Part shown: one piece after another, positions 30,258-40,254 of the stretch
Layout of the letters: every line of letters starts with the position of its first letter
How positions within the stretch are numbered: position 1 is the first letter of the stretch
Origin: Dolomedes plantarius
Lineage: Eukaryota > Arthropoda > Arachnida > Araneae > Dolomedidae
Length of the DNA: 64,000 nucleotides
Reading direction: 5' to 3'
Assembly: GCA_907164885.2 (NCBI GenBank)
Contig: OU015496.1
Span: 110,344,707 to 110,408,706 of the forward strand
Notes under the pieces: model-generated
Told to the model about the DNA's origin: nothing
Database searches by the model: none
What the model saw: only the letters and a program-made list of their open reading frames with translations
Position numbers and translations under genes: made by a program

Positions 30258-30878
30258 TCACATAAGAAGAGCATCACAGTGAATTTTAGACGTAACCGAT
30301 TTGAAATCAATTAATGTAATGGAAGCTCGAAAGCAATTTTCAATTAAGCACGTCATCGACATTATATCTTTGTCGCTGAAAGAACTAAAATCATCGACGT
30401 TAAATGCATGTTGGAAGGAGATATGGCCATCTTCAGTTGAAATAGAATCGTCAGAAAATGAAATTGGTGGCATATTAGAACTTGCTAAATCAATCGTAGG
30501 CGAAGGTTTTGTGGATATGGCTATTGAGGACGTTTAAGATTTATTAGTGGAAGAAGTTGACGATGGAAATGGCATCCAAAGCTATAAATCATATCGATTC
30601 TGAGGACAATAGCACTGATGAAGACTGTGAATTAATAATTTAACACTTAAAAAAAATTACAAGAAGGTCTAAGCTTAGCTGAAAATCTTGAATAATTTTT
30701 CTTGATTGCAGACCCTTCCGTTGTAAGAAGCCGAAAATTCAAAAGGGAGCTACAAAGTTGTCTATCTCCATACCGTGAAATCTACAATGACTTTGTAAGA
30801 ACCAGCAAACAAACCAAAATTACATATTTTTTAAAGAGAATAGAAGGAGCAAAAAATCTAAATGAAGAAAAAGGTTCT
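30258..30878 (+). pseudogene. Tigger-type transposase, C-terminal fragment
   Basis: Plus-strand coding fragments carry the end of a DDE superfamily (CENP-B/jerky-like) transposase. The stretch LKELKSSTLNACWKEIWPS corresponds to the 'TIRNCW' region that follows the catalytic core. SRKFKRELQSCLSPYREIYN and QTKITYFLKR correspond to the C-terminal tail. Stops at about 30537, 30601 and 30640 break the frame. Copia interrupts it at 30879, and the final acidic tail continues at 39481-39561. The N-terminal DNA-binding domains and the catalytic D residues are missing. Confidence 0.7.
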
Positions 30879-31069
30879 TGTTAAATAAACTCTGTGAACA
30901 TGTTACTTGATGAAATAATTATAGATGCATATCCTTTTTCTTATTTTTTATTAAAACTTAACAACACTTGCACTACATTGTACATACACAACGAACAACC
31001 ATTTCTAACACACAGTGATGGACAGAGTGATGCCAACATGGTAAAGACAAATGTACTCACAAGCCAACA
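30879..31069 (-). repeat. Copia 3' LTR
   Basis: 191 bp, matches 39284-39475 with about ten differences. Confidence 0.92.
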
Positions 31070-31236
31070 CGCCTCCTTACATTTATCTTTACCAATTTCA
31101 AGCATAACAGGAATAAACATTAATTAGATACAACCTTTAACACAAAACAACACTTCAAAAATCATTTCATTAATCTAAATATTAAACAAAAAATTTAAAT
31201 GCAATGTGGCTTACTCAATTTTCTGACAAACAAAAT

Positions 31237-31926
31237 TTATATCAATTTTAACATTTCCCTGAATTTAGTGAATTTAATTTTTCCTAAGAACTTGGTAAAA
31301 ATATCTGCAATGTTTGAATCTGAATCTATTTTAACAATCTCAGTAATTCTACTTTTAACATTTTCATTAACATAATGATATTGTACTTCTATATGTTTAG
31401 AATTTTTTGTAAAGTTTCCATATTTAGCTATAGCAAGAGCACCAGAATTATCTTCATAAATTTTAATAGGTTGAACAATTTTAACAAAAACATCATTTAC
31501 AACATTTCTTAAGAAATTTATTTCTGTCACAACTTCGGATAATGCAATATATTCTGCAAAGGTAGATGACTTAGTAACACAATTTTGTTTTTTGGATTTC
31601 CAATAAATAGGATTTCCAAATAATTCAATTACAAACCCAGTAGTTGACTTTCTATCAACAATATCTCCTGCCCAGTCAGCATCAACATAACAATTTATAA
31701 TATCAGCTTTATGAATTTTGTTATATGTTAACTTGAGATCTTTGGTTAAATACAAGTACTTTGGTCCATACTCGCAATGGATATTTGAAATGTGTCTCAT
31801 CTTTTTTTTTTTTTTTTCCAATGCGGAGGTACTTGTCGCGAAGACATTCACCTGATGTATCTCATCATAACAATTTTGAAATCTTCTTAAATAAGTAACA
31901 CTGAAAGATGTCTGGTCTAGTACCAT
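31237..31926 (-). pseudogene. Copia pol: connection region and RNase H
   Basis: Carries the diagnostic Copia RNase H block: YVDADWAGD, RKSTTGFV, KSSTFAEYIAL and EDNSGALAIAK, ending near the LTR with ADIFTKFLGK. A region near 31800-31860, including a poly-T run (poly-lysine when translated), disrupts the usual RT-to-RNase H linker after FQNCYDEIH. The frame is broken upstream, between 31926 and 32167. Confidence 0.85.
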
Positions 31927-32166
31927 GACTAATATACAAGAGTGCTCCTATTAAATTTCTATATTTAACATTCTCATTTAAATTTGATTGACTCAGTTTA
32001 AGATTAATCTCCATTGGTGTATTATACAGTTTTGAGTTTTCAATATTATATAGTTTAGCTAGCTATTCTATATAATTTTCCTAGCTCAATGTTAAGGTAT
32101 TACTACATTTCTCATAATCATATTCAATATCAATTCCAATATAGCTTTTCACTTTATTCAAATCCT

Positions 32167-32718
32167 TCATTTAAATTTATTATGTAGTTGATTTTTAATA
32201 TCATTAATTACTGCAATATCTTTGCAACATATTAACAAATCATCAACAAATAAAAAGATATATACAGTTACATTATTTTCAGCTTTAACATAAAGACAAT
32301 AATCATACTTACTTCTACGAAAACCCAGACTTTCAATATAATCATTAAAACATTCATACCAAGCACGTGGGCTCTCTTTTAAACCATACAATGCTTTGTT
32401 TAATTTATAAACTCTATTAGAAACATCATTATAGCCTTGTGGCTGTTTTACATGAACTTCAGATAATACTTTACCATTTAAAAAAGCTGTCTCAACATCC
32501 ATTTGATGTATGTGTTAAACTATACTGACAAGAATATGAAAGTAATAACTTTAAAGTTTGCATTTTAACAACAAGGGAGTATGTATCATCAATACTGTCT
32601 TTCTACTGAAAACCTCGAACCACTAACCTGGCTTTAAAAACATCACCTGGTTTTCTTTTGTATACCCATTTCACATCTAGAACTGCTTTATCCTCTGCTT
32701 TACTCACTAGTGTCCAAG
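32167..32718 (-). pseudogene. Copia pol: reverse transcriptase fragment
   Basis: Contains QMDVETAFLNG-type palm sequence, LYGLKESPRAWYECFNDY and the catalytic FLFVDDLLICC (YVDD-equivalent). Open at 32502-32167; the upstream part, 32503-32718, has frameshifts and stops. The hAT insertion at 32719 separates it from the rest of pol at 36696. Confidence 0.85.
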
Positions 32719-32865
32719 CAGTGGCGTACCTAGACCATTTGGGGCCCGGGGCGAATTTATTTTTACCCCCCCCCAAAAAAATGGTAATTTTTAACTTTTT
32801 CTAATGACAGCTAGCCTATCTTTGCCTTAATCAGACAGTCTCCTCAGGCTATTGACCTGTGCAGA

Positions 32866-33552
32866 CAGTGGTGTGCTCGGGATTTTGTTCTGGGGGGGGG
32901 GGGGGGGTCAAGACCTCCATGTGCTAAGGGTCGTCCATTTCCCTGACGCCCTATTATCAGGGTGGACTTCCGGGTGTCTGGGGGGTATTCTATACCCCAG
33001 CCGAAGGGGGGTCCGGGGGTCCTCCCCCGGAAAATTTTGAAAATTAGGTGTTAAATAGAGCCATTTTAGGCTATCTAGAGTACCAGATGCCACTTCTTAA
33101 AAATCATATATCTATGAATTCGGATAAAATATTTAAAGCGACGTCCCCGTTATTATTGGAATGAAAATCTAACAAGAAGTGTTTTTAAAGCAGATACGCG
33201 ACGAAACAGTGCGTGCATGCCCTGTTGAAAAAAAGACGCCTTCAATACTTTGATAGGCAAGGGTTCGGTTCACTCTCGCGGTTCACGGATAGTTCTGTAG
33301 AAGTGTATAAACAGCGCTCGGCACTTGTCTTTAGAAATACTGTTTCTGGCACTGTATAGCGCTAAAATTGTAACAATAAAGATCGCTAAAAATGTAAGTG
33401 CAATAAAGATCGTAATGGTAAAGAATAAATAACACAATTACTATTAGGTCTATACGAAATATTTTTGCATTATTTTGTAAATTCAAAAATTTATTTTAGC
33501 TCTGTGGGGGGGGGGTCCTGTCCCGCTCCCCCCCCCCATCGGCACGCCCCTG
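32866..33552. mobile_element. hAT-type MITE, 687 bp
   Basis: Perfect 8-bp TSD TGTGCAGA (32858-32865, 33553-33560). Ends CAGTGGTGTGCTCGG and ATCGGCACGCCCCTG form an imperfect TIR. Long G and C runs lie just inside both ends. No coding. Confidence 0.88.
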
Positions 33553-33659
33553 TGTGCAGAGAAAAAATTGACAGAATAAGGGAGCGAATTCGAGCTGTAC
33601 GAGGTGAGCAATGATCATTACTGTTTAAGCGTTAAATTAATAAAAAAAGTCTTATGTCA

Positions 33660-33750
33660 AGGCCTGGGTTCGAGCAATCGAACCAATGACGTACCGCACG
33701 GCACAGCTCCGAGACCAACGTTCTAACCGCCTGAGCCATGAGCTCGCTAA
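33660..33750 (-). repeat. tRNA-derived SINE head
   Basis: The minus strand has a textbook A box, TGGCTCAGGCGG, then GGTTAGAACGTTGGTCTCGG and a B-box-like GGTTCGATTGC, spaced as in a tRNA. Downstream sequence is unrelated to tRNA. Inserted within the hAT element; limits approximate. Confidence 0.6.
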
Positions 33751-34171
33751 CTTACGGTTCGGTACAAGGTTAAAATCAATTGTACGGCGCTGGTTTTCGT
33801 TGTATGAATTTTTTGTTAGGCCAAGGTGAATGGTAAAAGGCTTGGCCGTTTGATTAATAAAAGGGAAACCAAAGAAATACCTCACTTTGATCTACGTTAA
33901 CTTTATTGGTAATTCAACTTTAAAAATTTTTACTTTTCACAAGGCAATACACATTCACAGTATCAGTATGAAAAAAATAGAATGGGAATACATCACCTAG
34001 AAAATGCCGTGTTGTGTGAAACCATGTTATATGAGACCCAGGGACATTTCCAAAAAAGGTGGGTGGGGTGCGTTCTGATAACTTATTAAAAACAAGCATT
34101 TTTTAAAAATTCCATATAAGCAAGTTAAATTAAGAATTCTGTATTAATTTCAAATAGGTAAAAGCCTCCTT

Positions 34172-35322
34172 TTAAAATTGTCTTTTTCTAACTTTTGCAT
34201 CAGAAAATTGTCTAATTGTCTCATGAAAGTTTATTTTCATAGCCAACTTGTTCTCGATGGATAACATTGCTAGGCCATTTAGTCTGATTTGGCTCATTGT
34301 TGAGCGCAAATAGTTTTTGATGACTTTCAATTTCGAAAAACTTCTTTCACAAGCTGCGACTGAAATGCAAATTGTCAAAAACAACTTTAGTGCTAAACAC
34401 AAGTTTGGCACTGACTCTAGAAATTCCATACCAACAATGAACTGCAAAACTTGAAGAGCTGACCACTTTTTGACTTCCTCTGTATTAATATTTGAAGGTT
34501 ATCATTATGGAATGGAATAATATATCTCCTAATGAAACTTTCAAAGTGGTTCAATCTATGCAGAAACGATTGATGGAGGTCCTTAGACGTAAGGGCTATC
34601 CGACCAGTTACGTCTTAGTCTTTTTATTTCTGGCAAAACCTCGCCCTTAGAAAATTCGTCGTAACTTTCAGTTAGACGAGAAATAAGTTCTGGCAATTTC
34701 TCATCTGGAGCTTTGTTCAAATTAACCGACTGCAAGACTTCAAATTTGTTATGAATGTTCTCCATGGATTTTGTTCTTGTTTGGAGTTCCAAATACAACC
34801 TATCTACACATTGGAAATGGACCTACTTAGTTCTTCTTGTAAAGATAAACCCTCATCTTTAGCTTTTTCACCCGGCATCATCTTTTTCGATCTTTTTCTG
34901 CCTCTCTTTTCAATAGCAATTCCCATTTCTTCACATTTCTGGGAAGCGAAGTCCAAAGCATCACTCACTAAAGATTCTCTGCTTTCCTTAATAAAAAGTT
35001 CCAATGTTCTTAGTTTATTTAAAGCCTTGTCCAAGGAAATCCCCTGAATTTGCAGGTAGTGTTGAGTGTGGTTGATTTCCTCCAAAATGTCTGACCACAG
35101 GCGTAGAAACGCTATAAACATAAAATCGCAAACATTTGCCATTATAATCTGAGCTGATCCTCTTGTATCTAGGTTTTCAGACTCGTCGCACAGCTTCTCC
35201 ACTGCATCGATCAATTTTCCAAATTTTCCAAAACACACAACATTATTCAAAATTTTACGCCAAAGCCAGAATCTGACACAAAGAATCGGCTTACTTGTAA
35301 TTTCCAGGCTCATAGTCGTCAT
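34172..35322 (-). pseudogene. hAT transposase with dimerisation domain, broken
   Basis: Three minus-strand pieces in order: 35322-34804 (helical region with GKFGKLIDAVEKLC), 34798-34583 (EKLPELISRLTESYDEF) and 34447-34172, the hAT C-terminal dimerisation domain, recognisable by SVAACERSFSKLKVIKNYLR and LAMLSIEN. The pieces differ in frame and are separated by stops. The usual N-terminal BED or TTF-type zinc finger and first catalytic D are not visible. Orientation and position fit the enclosing 3,969-bp element being this transposase's own. Confidence 0.85.
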
Positions 35323-35391
35323 CCGTCAGTCTTTCCTCAACCTAATGCTTAAATCAGGACTTCTGACACCAGAAAACTAACCAATCTATAA

Positions 35392-35894
35392 CAGGGCCCG
35401 ATTTAGAAAATTCTTGACTTTAGGCACAACTCGGGATAGGGCGATGGGGGCCCCCTAACAGTGATGTGGGCGTAAAATTTCCAAAATTGACAAACACAAA
35501 AAATAATCATGAATCATTGTAAAAGTATCATTTTACCGAGAATTGGCTATTTGAAGCGTAGAAGCCCAGAGCATTATCAAATAACAAAAAGCAATACAGC
35601 ATATTAACTTCTTCATTAATTAAAACACCAATACAATGCAACCAGAAAAACTTAGTAATCCCTTATATACACTATAACATACATATGAACTATACATATA
35701 ACTATACATATGATGAACCAATCAATCAAATTTGAAAGGATATATAAAAAAATTTATATTGAAAAAGGTAAAAAAAAAGAAACTGAATTGGAAATTTTCT
35801 TTTTTTTCTTTTAAAATAAAAGTTTTTTGGAGCTCCCAACATTCGGGGGCCCCTAGACCCGGGCCTGCCGGGCCTAATGGAAAATCAGGGCCTG
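35392..35894. mobile_element. hAT-type MITE, 503 bp, CAGGGCCCG family
   Basis: Begins CAGGGCCCGATTTAG and ends AAAATCAGGGCCTG. Flanking octamers ATCTATAA (35384-35391) and GTCTATAA (35895-35902) match at 7 of 8 positions. Same family as the MITE at 16031. Inserted upstream of the hAT transposase in the larger hAT element. Confidence 0.85.
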
Positions 35895-36093
35895 GTCTAT
35901 AAGGACTTTGCCTAAAATAAAGACTATCAGCCTATTTAATGATTTTCATGCGTTTATTGCACTTCTAGGATAAATACGGTTACGTACAAAATTTTAAAAT
36001 ACATCAAGAAAAGTTCGTGGGTTCTGGAATACGACGAAGAATGTCGGGCGATTCTCAGCAATTCAGCGTCAGCTCTATGGCATCTCTCAGCAC

Positions 36094-36506
36094 CATAGGC
36101 GTAACGTGCTTCTAACTTTTTTTTTTTTTTTTTTGGGGGGGGGGACACGAATTGAATTCAGTTAAGGCCCTCCTCAGCGCTTTGACTACCAGACGGTCCT
36201 TAAAATATGAAATATTGGGATTTTTTAAAATTGAATAAAAATAGAATTGATTTTTGAGTAGTTAGTTATACAATGAGAAAAATAAATATAAAATCAGAAA
36301 AAAATATAGCATCGAATTTTTGCTATGGATCATATCATTGTTAAAATCTATGTTAAGGCTAAAGACATAATCGGAATCTTCAGTTTCACAGTTTGAAAAG
36401 GCGGCAAAAAACCCAGCTTTCTTAAAAGTTTTCTACAATTTTATGGTTTTAGCTGAACTTCTATTAACGTTTTAATTTATTTCAAGTTAAGTTGGGGGGG
36501 GGCACG
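36094..36506. mobile_element. Truncated hAT-type MITE, same family as 15541
   Basis: Starts CATAGGCGTAACGTG and runs, in the opposite orientation, through sequence similar to 15541-15984 (GAATTGAATTCA, CGGTCCTTAAAATATGAAATA, CGGAATCTTCAGTT). It ends at the G run near 36500 without the far TIR. Confidence 0.75.
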
Positions 36507-36695
36507 TGAAATGTTGGAAGTCGCTAAAATATGCAAGTGTAATATTTTATAAAAACAATAACGTTCTTGTCTGATTTTTTTTAAAATTAAAAATGTAATT
36601 TTTTGTAGCAAAGTTATCATTCAATTTTAAAAAAGGCCCCTGTCGTGGGGCCCGGGGCGGACCGCCCCCCCCCCTGGTCCGCCATTGTGTCCAAG

Positions 36696-36909
36696 TATTA
36701 TTTTTGACAAGACTGTTCATCTCACAGCCCATTGCATCTTTCCATCGTTCAGTCTCATTACATGTTGTCGCCTCCTCGAAGTTACCTGGAATCGTAGCAT
36801 CACAAAAATTTGCACTAACACAATAGTATCCAAATTCTTCATCACATCGAACTGGTGGCTTGATTTGCCTTCTTGGTCTCATTCCATTTTTCATTTCATC
36901 ATCTTTCAC
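36696..36909 (-). pseudogene. Copia pol: linker before reverse transcriptase
   Basis: Minus-strand frame with RPRRQIKPPVRCDEEFGYYC and the start of the RT domain, ERWKDAMGCEMNSLVKNNTW, the usual Copia 'W..AM..E...L..N.TW' block. It is cut exactly at the hAT TSD (36688-36695) and resumes at 32718. Confidence 0.85.
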
Positions 36910-36945
36910 ATCATCCTTGGAGTTTTCATCATTACTTGGCTCATT

Positions 36946-37767
36946 TCACACTTCTTCAGATTCCTTCTTCTCATTTGTATAATTTTTTTCATCATCATCA
37001 CAACCTACACACATAATGTCTTCTTCAATAATGTCAACATGCCTGGCAACTAATATTCTGTTGTTCACCAAAACTCTATATCCAACTTCTGTATATCCAA
37101 GTGAAATTCCAAATTCAGCCTTTTTATCCCACTTTGATCTTCTCTTTTCGTCTGGTATTCTAACATAAACTCTACTTCCATACAATTTTAATTCATTTGC
37201 GGATGGTTTCCTATTAAAAAATATTTCATAAGGTATCTTCCTCACTACAGTATTTGCCAATGTCCTGTTTTTCAGATAAGCTGCTGCTTTAATCACTTCA
37301 GGCCAATAACGTCTGTCAACTTTTGCTTCTGCTAGAAGACATCTAGCCATATCCATTATTGTTCTATTATACCTCTCTGCAGTACCATTCAATTCATGTA
37401 CATGTGGTGGACACGACTTTATCTTTATTCCTTTTTCTGTTGCAAATTTATATATCTTGCTATTCATATATTCTTTACCATTATCACATCTTAGCTCTTT
37501 TATCATCTTCCCAGTTAAATTTTGAATTTCATTTACATATTCCATAAAACAATCAAAGACTTGATCCTTCGACTTAATACAACAAACTTTTGCTAATTTG
37601 CTATAATCATCAATAAAACTCACAAAGTATTTTTCACCATTACATCCAGTTGTTCTATGAGGTCCATTTACATCTATCTGTATGAACAATCTCCAGTATA
37701 TCTTCTGCTCTTCTTCTATTATTCTTAAAGGGTATATTATGCATCTTGTTCTAGACACATATAGCAC
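36946..37767 (-). pseudogene. Copia pol: integrase
   Basis: Integrase core with FIQIDVNGP, YFVSFIDDYSKLAKV, RCDNGKEYMNSK and LNGTAERYNRTIMDMAR (D, D, E catalytic residues present), then YLKNRTL and the C-terminal W/GYS-type region. It overlaps the preceding protease frame by a few codons in another frame (frameshift near 37760), so the polyprotein is broken between the zinc motif and the core. Confidence 0.9.
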
Positions 37768-38335
37768 ACTTCTTATAATCTGATTCTATTTCTTTAGGTA
37801 TCCCTTCTAGTAACTGATTTTTACACATAATATCCAGATATTTAAAATTTACATGTCCAAGTGTACGATGCTGTTTTTCTTTTAATGTTAATGTATTATT
37901 GGACATATTTGCAAGTACTTCACAATTTGAAACATAACTTGTTACTTTATATAATCTTTCATCTTTCTTCGCTATTGCTACTAATGTACCATCTAATTCA
38001 TAAATTCTTGAGAACTGCCCTTTTGATACTATTTTATGATTGTCAGTGATCTTCGAATAACTTAATAAATTTGCCTTCATTTCTTTAACGTAAAATACAT
38101 TTTTCAAAGTTACTATGGATTCAGTGTCATAAACAGGAAAAGAGACTATAATATTACCATCCTTTGTCGCATCCAACATCCTTCCATCACCAATTTTTAC
38201 TTTAATCGGGTTCTTCAATGTTACTTGGTCTTCAAAGTATTCATCACTATTAATTATATGGTCTGTACACCCGCTGTCCAGCAACCAATTACTTTGATTT
38301 TTATTTGCCATACTATTTTCATTTGATTTTGACAT
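37751..38335 (-). pseudogene. Copia pol: protease and integrase zinc region
   Basis: Aspartic protease with WLLDSGCTDHI, then the pre-integrase zinc domain with HRTLGHVNFKYL and CAICV. Directly downstream of gag (38350) with a short gap and frame change. It is the usual Copia arrangement and is otherwise open. Confidence 0.9.
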
Positions 38336-38349
38336 GTTACTTTCAATTA

Positions 38350-39213
38350 TTATAGTATGAAAACTTTTTCTGGCTGGCTATAGTTTACTCTGTGGTTGGA
38401 GTTTGCTCCACGTCCGCGATGTTTACCAAAACCACGACTACGCTCCTGATTATTTGGAAGGCTTCGACCACGATAATTGGTAGAACCACTGCCACGATAG
38501 TTCACTTGACCACGGCCATACCAACAGTACCTTTTCATGTGACCACATTTACCACAATTAAAACAGATATTCCCTTGTGGGCCCGATTTGTGTGTTTCAA
38601 TTTTAAATGCATTCGATTTTTCTATTGGTGCACTGTCTACACAATCATTTTTCTCTTCGAGCGATTTTGACTTGATTTTGCTTTTCAAATAATCAACTGT
38701 TCTGTCCTTCTCCGGTAAAACATCAATTAAATCACCAATATGACTGTAGTTTGATGGTAATGTTCTTAACATGTAATTCAGTTTTTCTTGTTCAGTCACG
38801 GTTGTACCGGCCTGTTTAAGCTCGTTCACAGACTTCTCAAAATCATCGAAAAATAAACATAAATCTGAGTAATTCTTCAGCTTCACATTTTCTAAGTTGT
38901 TTCTACATATGATTTGCAATGACGTGGAAGTTTTCAAATACATCGTATCAAATTTGGCTATTATATCAAAAGCAGACTCACATTCATGGATGTATTCCAA
39001 TTGCTTGTTAGTGATTGCACCGTAAATATAGTTCGTTGCTTGTATGTCTTTATCGTCCCATTTTTCTTTATCGTCGTTTGCATGAACTTTTCTTTGAACC
39101 ACTTCTTTACACTTTTTAAACTGTAAGAATTTCGTCATTCTTATTTTCCAGTTGAAATAGTCCGTACCGTCAAATAGCGGTATACTAATTTCACTGTTTC
39201 TTGCACACGCCAT
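38350..39213 (-). CDS. Copia gag protein (287 residues)
   Basis: Starts MACARNSEISIPLFDGTDYF and has the Copia gag pattern W...M...L. It has one C-x2-C-x4-H-x4-C knuckle, CFNCGKCGHMKRYC, followed by an RGR/G-rich tail (RGSGSTNYRGR, GKHRGRGANSNHR), an RNA-binding feature. Intact, though pol downstream is not. The start lies about 70 bp inside the right LTR. Confidence 0.9.
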   Translation of the reverse strand: MACARNSEISIPLFDGTDYFNWKIRMTKFLQFKKCKEVVQRKVHANDDKEKWDDKDIQATNYIYGAITNKQLEYIHECESAFDIIAKFDTMYLKTSTSLQIICRNNLENVKLKNYSDLCLFFDDFEKSVNELKQAGTTVTEQEKLNYMLRTLPSNYSHIGDLIDVLPEKDRTVDYLKSKIKSKSLEEKNDCVDSAPIEKSNAFKIETHKSGPQGNICFNCGKCGHMKRYCWYGRGQVNYRGSGSTNYRGRSLPNNQERSRGFGKHRGRGANSNHRVNYSQPEKVFIL

Positions 39214-39283
39214 TTCTTTTTTTTTTTAAGCAACTTACAAACACTCTAAATCTTCACTAACATTCAACAACGCTCTGCAACCA

Positions 39284-39475
39284 TGTTAAATAAACTCTGT
39301 GAACATTTTACTTGATGAAATAATTATAGATGCATATCCTTTTTCTTATTTTTTTATTAAAACTTAACGACACGTGCACTACATTGTACATACACAACGA
39401 ACAACCATTTCTAACACACAATGATGGACATAGTGTTGCCAGCATGGTAAAGACAAATGTACTCACAAACCAACA
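39284..39475 (-). repeat. Copia 5' LTR
   Basis: 192 bp, TG...CA ends. On the minus strand TGGTTGCAGAGCG follows directly and is the likely primer-binding site. Confidence 0.92.
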
Positions 39476-39480
39476 GTTCT

Positions 39481-39561
39481 GAAAGTGAAGGTGATACCGT
39501 TCAAAAGAAAAAACGTTCTCATTTGATTATATTGAGCAGTGATGAGGAAGAAATTTATTAA
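39481..39561 (+). pseudogene. Last codons of the Tigger-type transposase, beyond Copia
   Basis: Continues the frame broken at 30878: SESEGDTVQKKKRSHLII followed by an acidic SSDEEE tail and a stop near 39560. Serine/acidic C-termini are common in this transposase family. Followed by AT-rich 3' sequence up to the TIR at 39783-39795. Confidence 0.6.
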
Positions 39562-39795
39562 ATTAAGGTCGCATTAAATGAAAATAATATTTTTTATTTC
39601 TTTTCGTTTTGTATTATACATACATTTATATTTTTAATAAAAATTAAGTTGCTTATAAAAAGAATGAATTTATAAAAAGAATGTTTGTTTTAATAAGTTT
39701 TCGGAACGTAATCCCCTTTTTTGTACTGGCTCTGGGTCTCATATAACAGGGTATTTTCTAAGAACCTATCTACCATGTTATAGGAGGGTTACCTG

Positions 39796-40042
39796 TGTTA
39801 AATTATTCTGGTACTCAAATTCCTTGAGTATTATTTGATCAGGTCCTGGTCTTTATTCTCGGTGAGAAATCATCAGTTCGACACACAAAATGAAGCACAT
39901 TTTAAACACAAAAAAACAACATTTAATAATCTGCGAAGTTTGGATTTCAGATTTCGTCTAAACAGACGCCATTACATTTTAAAGCAATTCTTTTTCTTAA
40001 TCTATCGGGCGACGCAGCGCCCTCTATAAACAAATCTTTACA
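39796..40042 (-). repeat. BEL-B 3' LTR
   Basis: 247 bp; nearly identical to 45671-45917. Confidence 0.95.
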
Positions 40043-40254
40043 TACTCCTCCCACAATGAACAACAGGTTCATTACTAAATGAAAATACCAATAACCATTA
40101 ATGAGAATAATAATGCTAAATAACATTTCTTAAGTTACTAAATAAAACATTTTGCAAACATCAAATATCAATGTAATTCAATAATTAAAAAAAAATAATA
40201 ATAAAAAAGATGTAATAACTTTATAGCTATTAAAAGAAAATGCAATTAGAGTTT

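Larger units (their letters stand above)
32719..36687. mobile_element. Degenerate hAT transposon, 3,969 bp, inside Copia
   Basis: Perfect 8-bp TSD TGTCCAAG (32711-32718, 36688-36695). Ends CAGTGGCGTACCTAG and CTGGTCCGCCATTG form an imperfect TIR. The interior carries a broken hAT transposase on the minus strand (34172-35322), and younger insertions: a MITE with its own TSD at 32866, a tRNA-like SINE near 33660, a MITE at 35392 and a truncated MITE at 36094. Removing it restores the Copia pol order. Confidence 0.88.
30879..39475 (-). mobile_element. Copia LTR retrotransposon, split by a hAT element
   Basis: LTRs of 191-192 bp begin TGTTAAATAAACTCTG and end with CCAACA, with a 5-bp TSD GTTCT (30874-30878, 39476-39480). 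After removing the hAT insertion it is about 4.6 kb, a normal Copia size. Coding runs on the minus strand as gag, protease, integrase, reverse transcriptase, RNase H. The LTRs differ at about ten positions and pol has several breaks, so it is older than the gypsy elements. Confidence 0.93.
29917..39795 (+). mobile_element. pogo/Tigger element remnant, split by Copia
   Basis: Left end CAGGTAGCCCTCC after TA (29915-29916); right end GGAGGGTTACCTG at 39795. The TIR is about 13 bp with one mismatch. The right-hand TA appears at 45923, after BEL-B, which inserted exactly at the element's last base. Without the 8,597-bp Copia and its TSD the remnant is about 1.28 kb, roughly half the size of a complete Tigger, with the 5' part of the transposase deleted. 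Confidence 0.8.

Noticed and set aside
32908..33093. Small frames in G/C-run regions of MITEs
   Set aside because: Low-complexity G and C runs produce proline/glycine-rich chance frames; no family resemblance.
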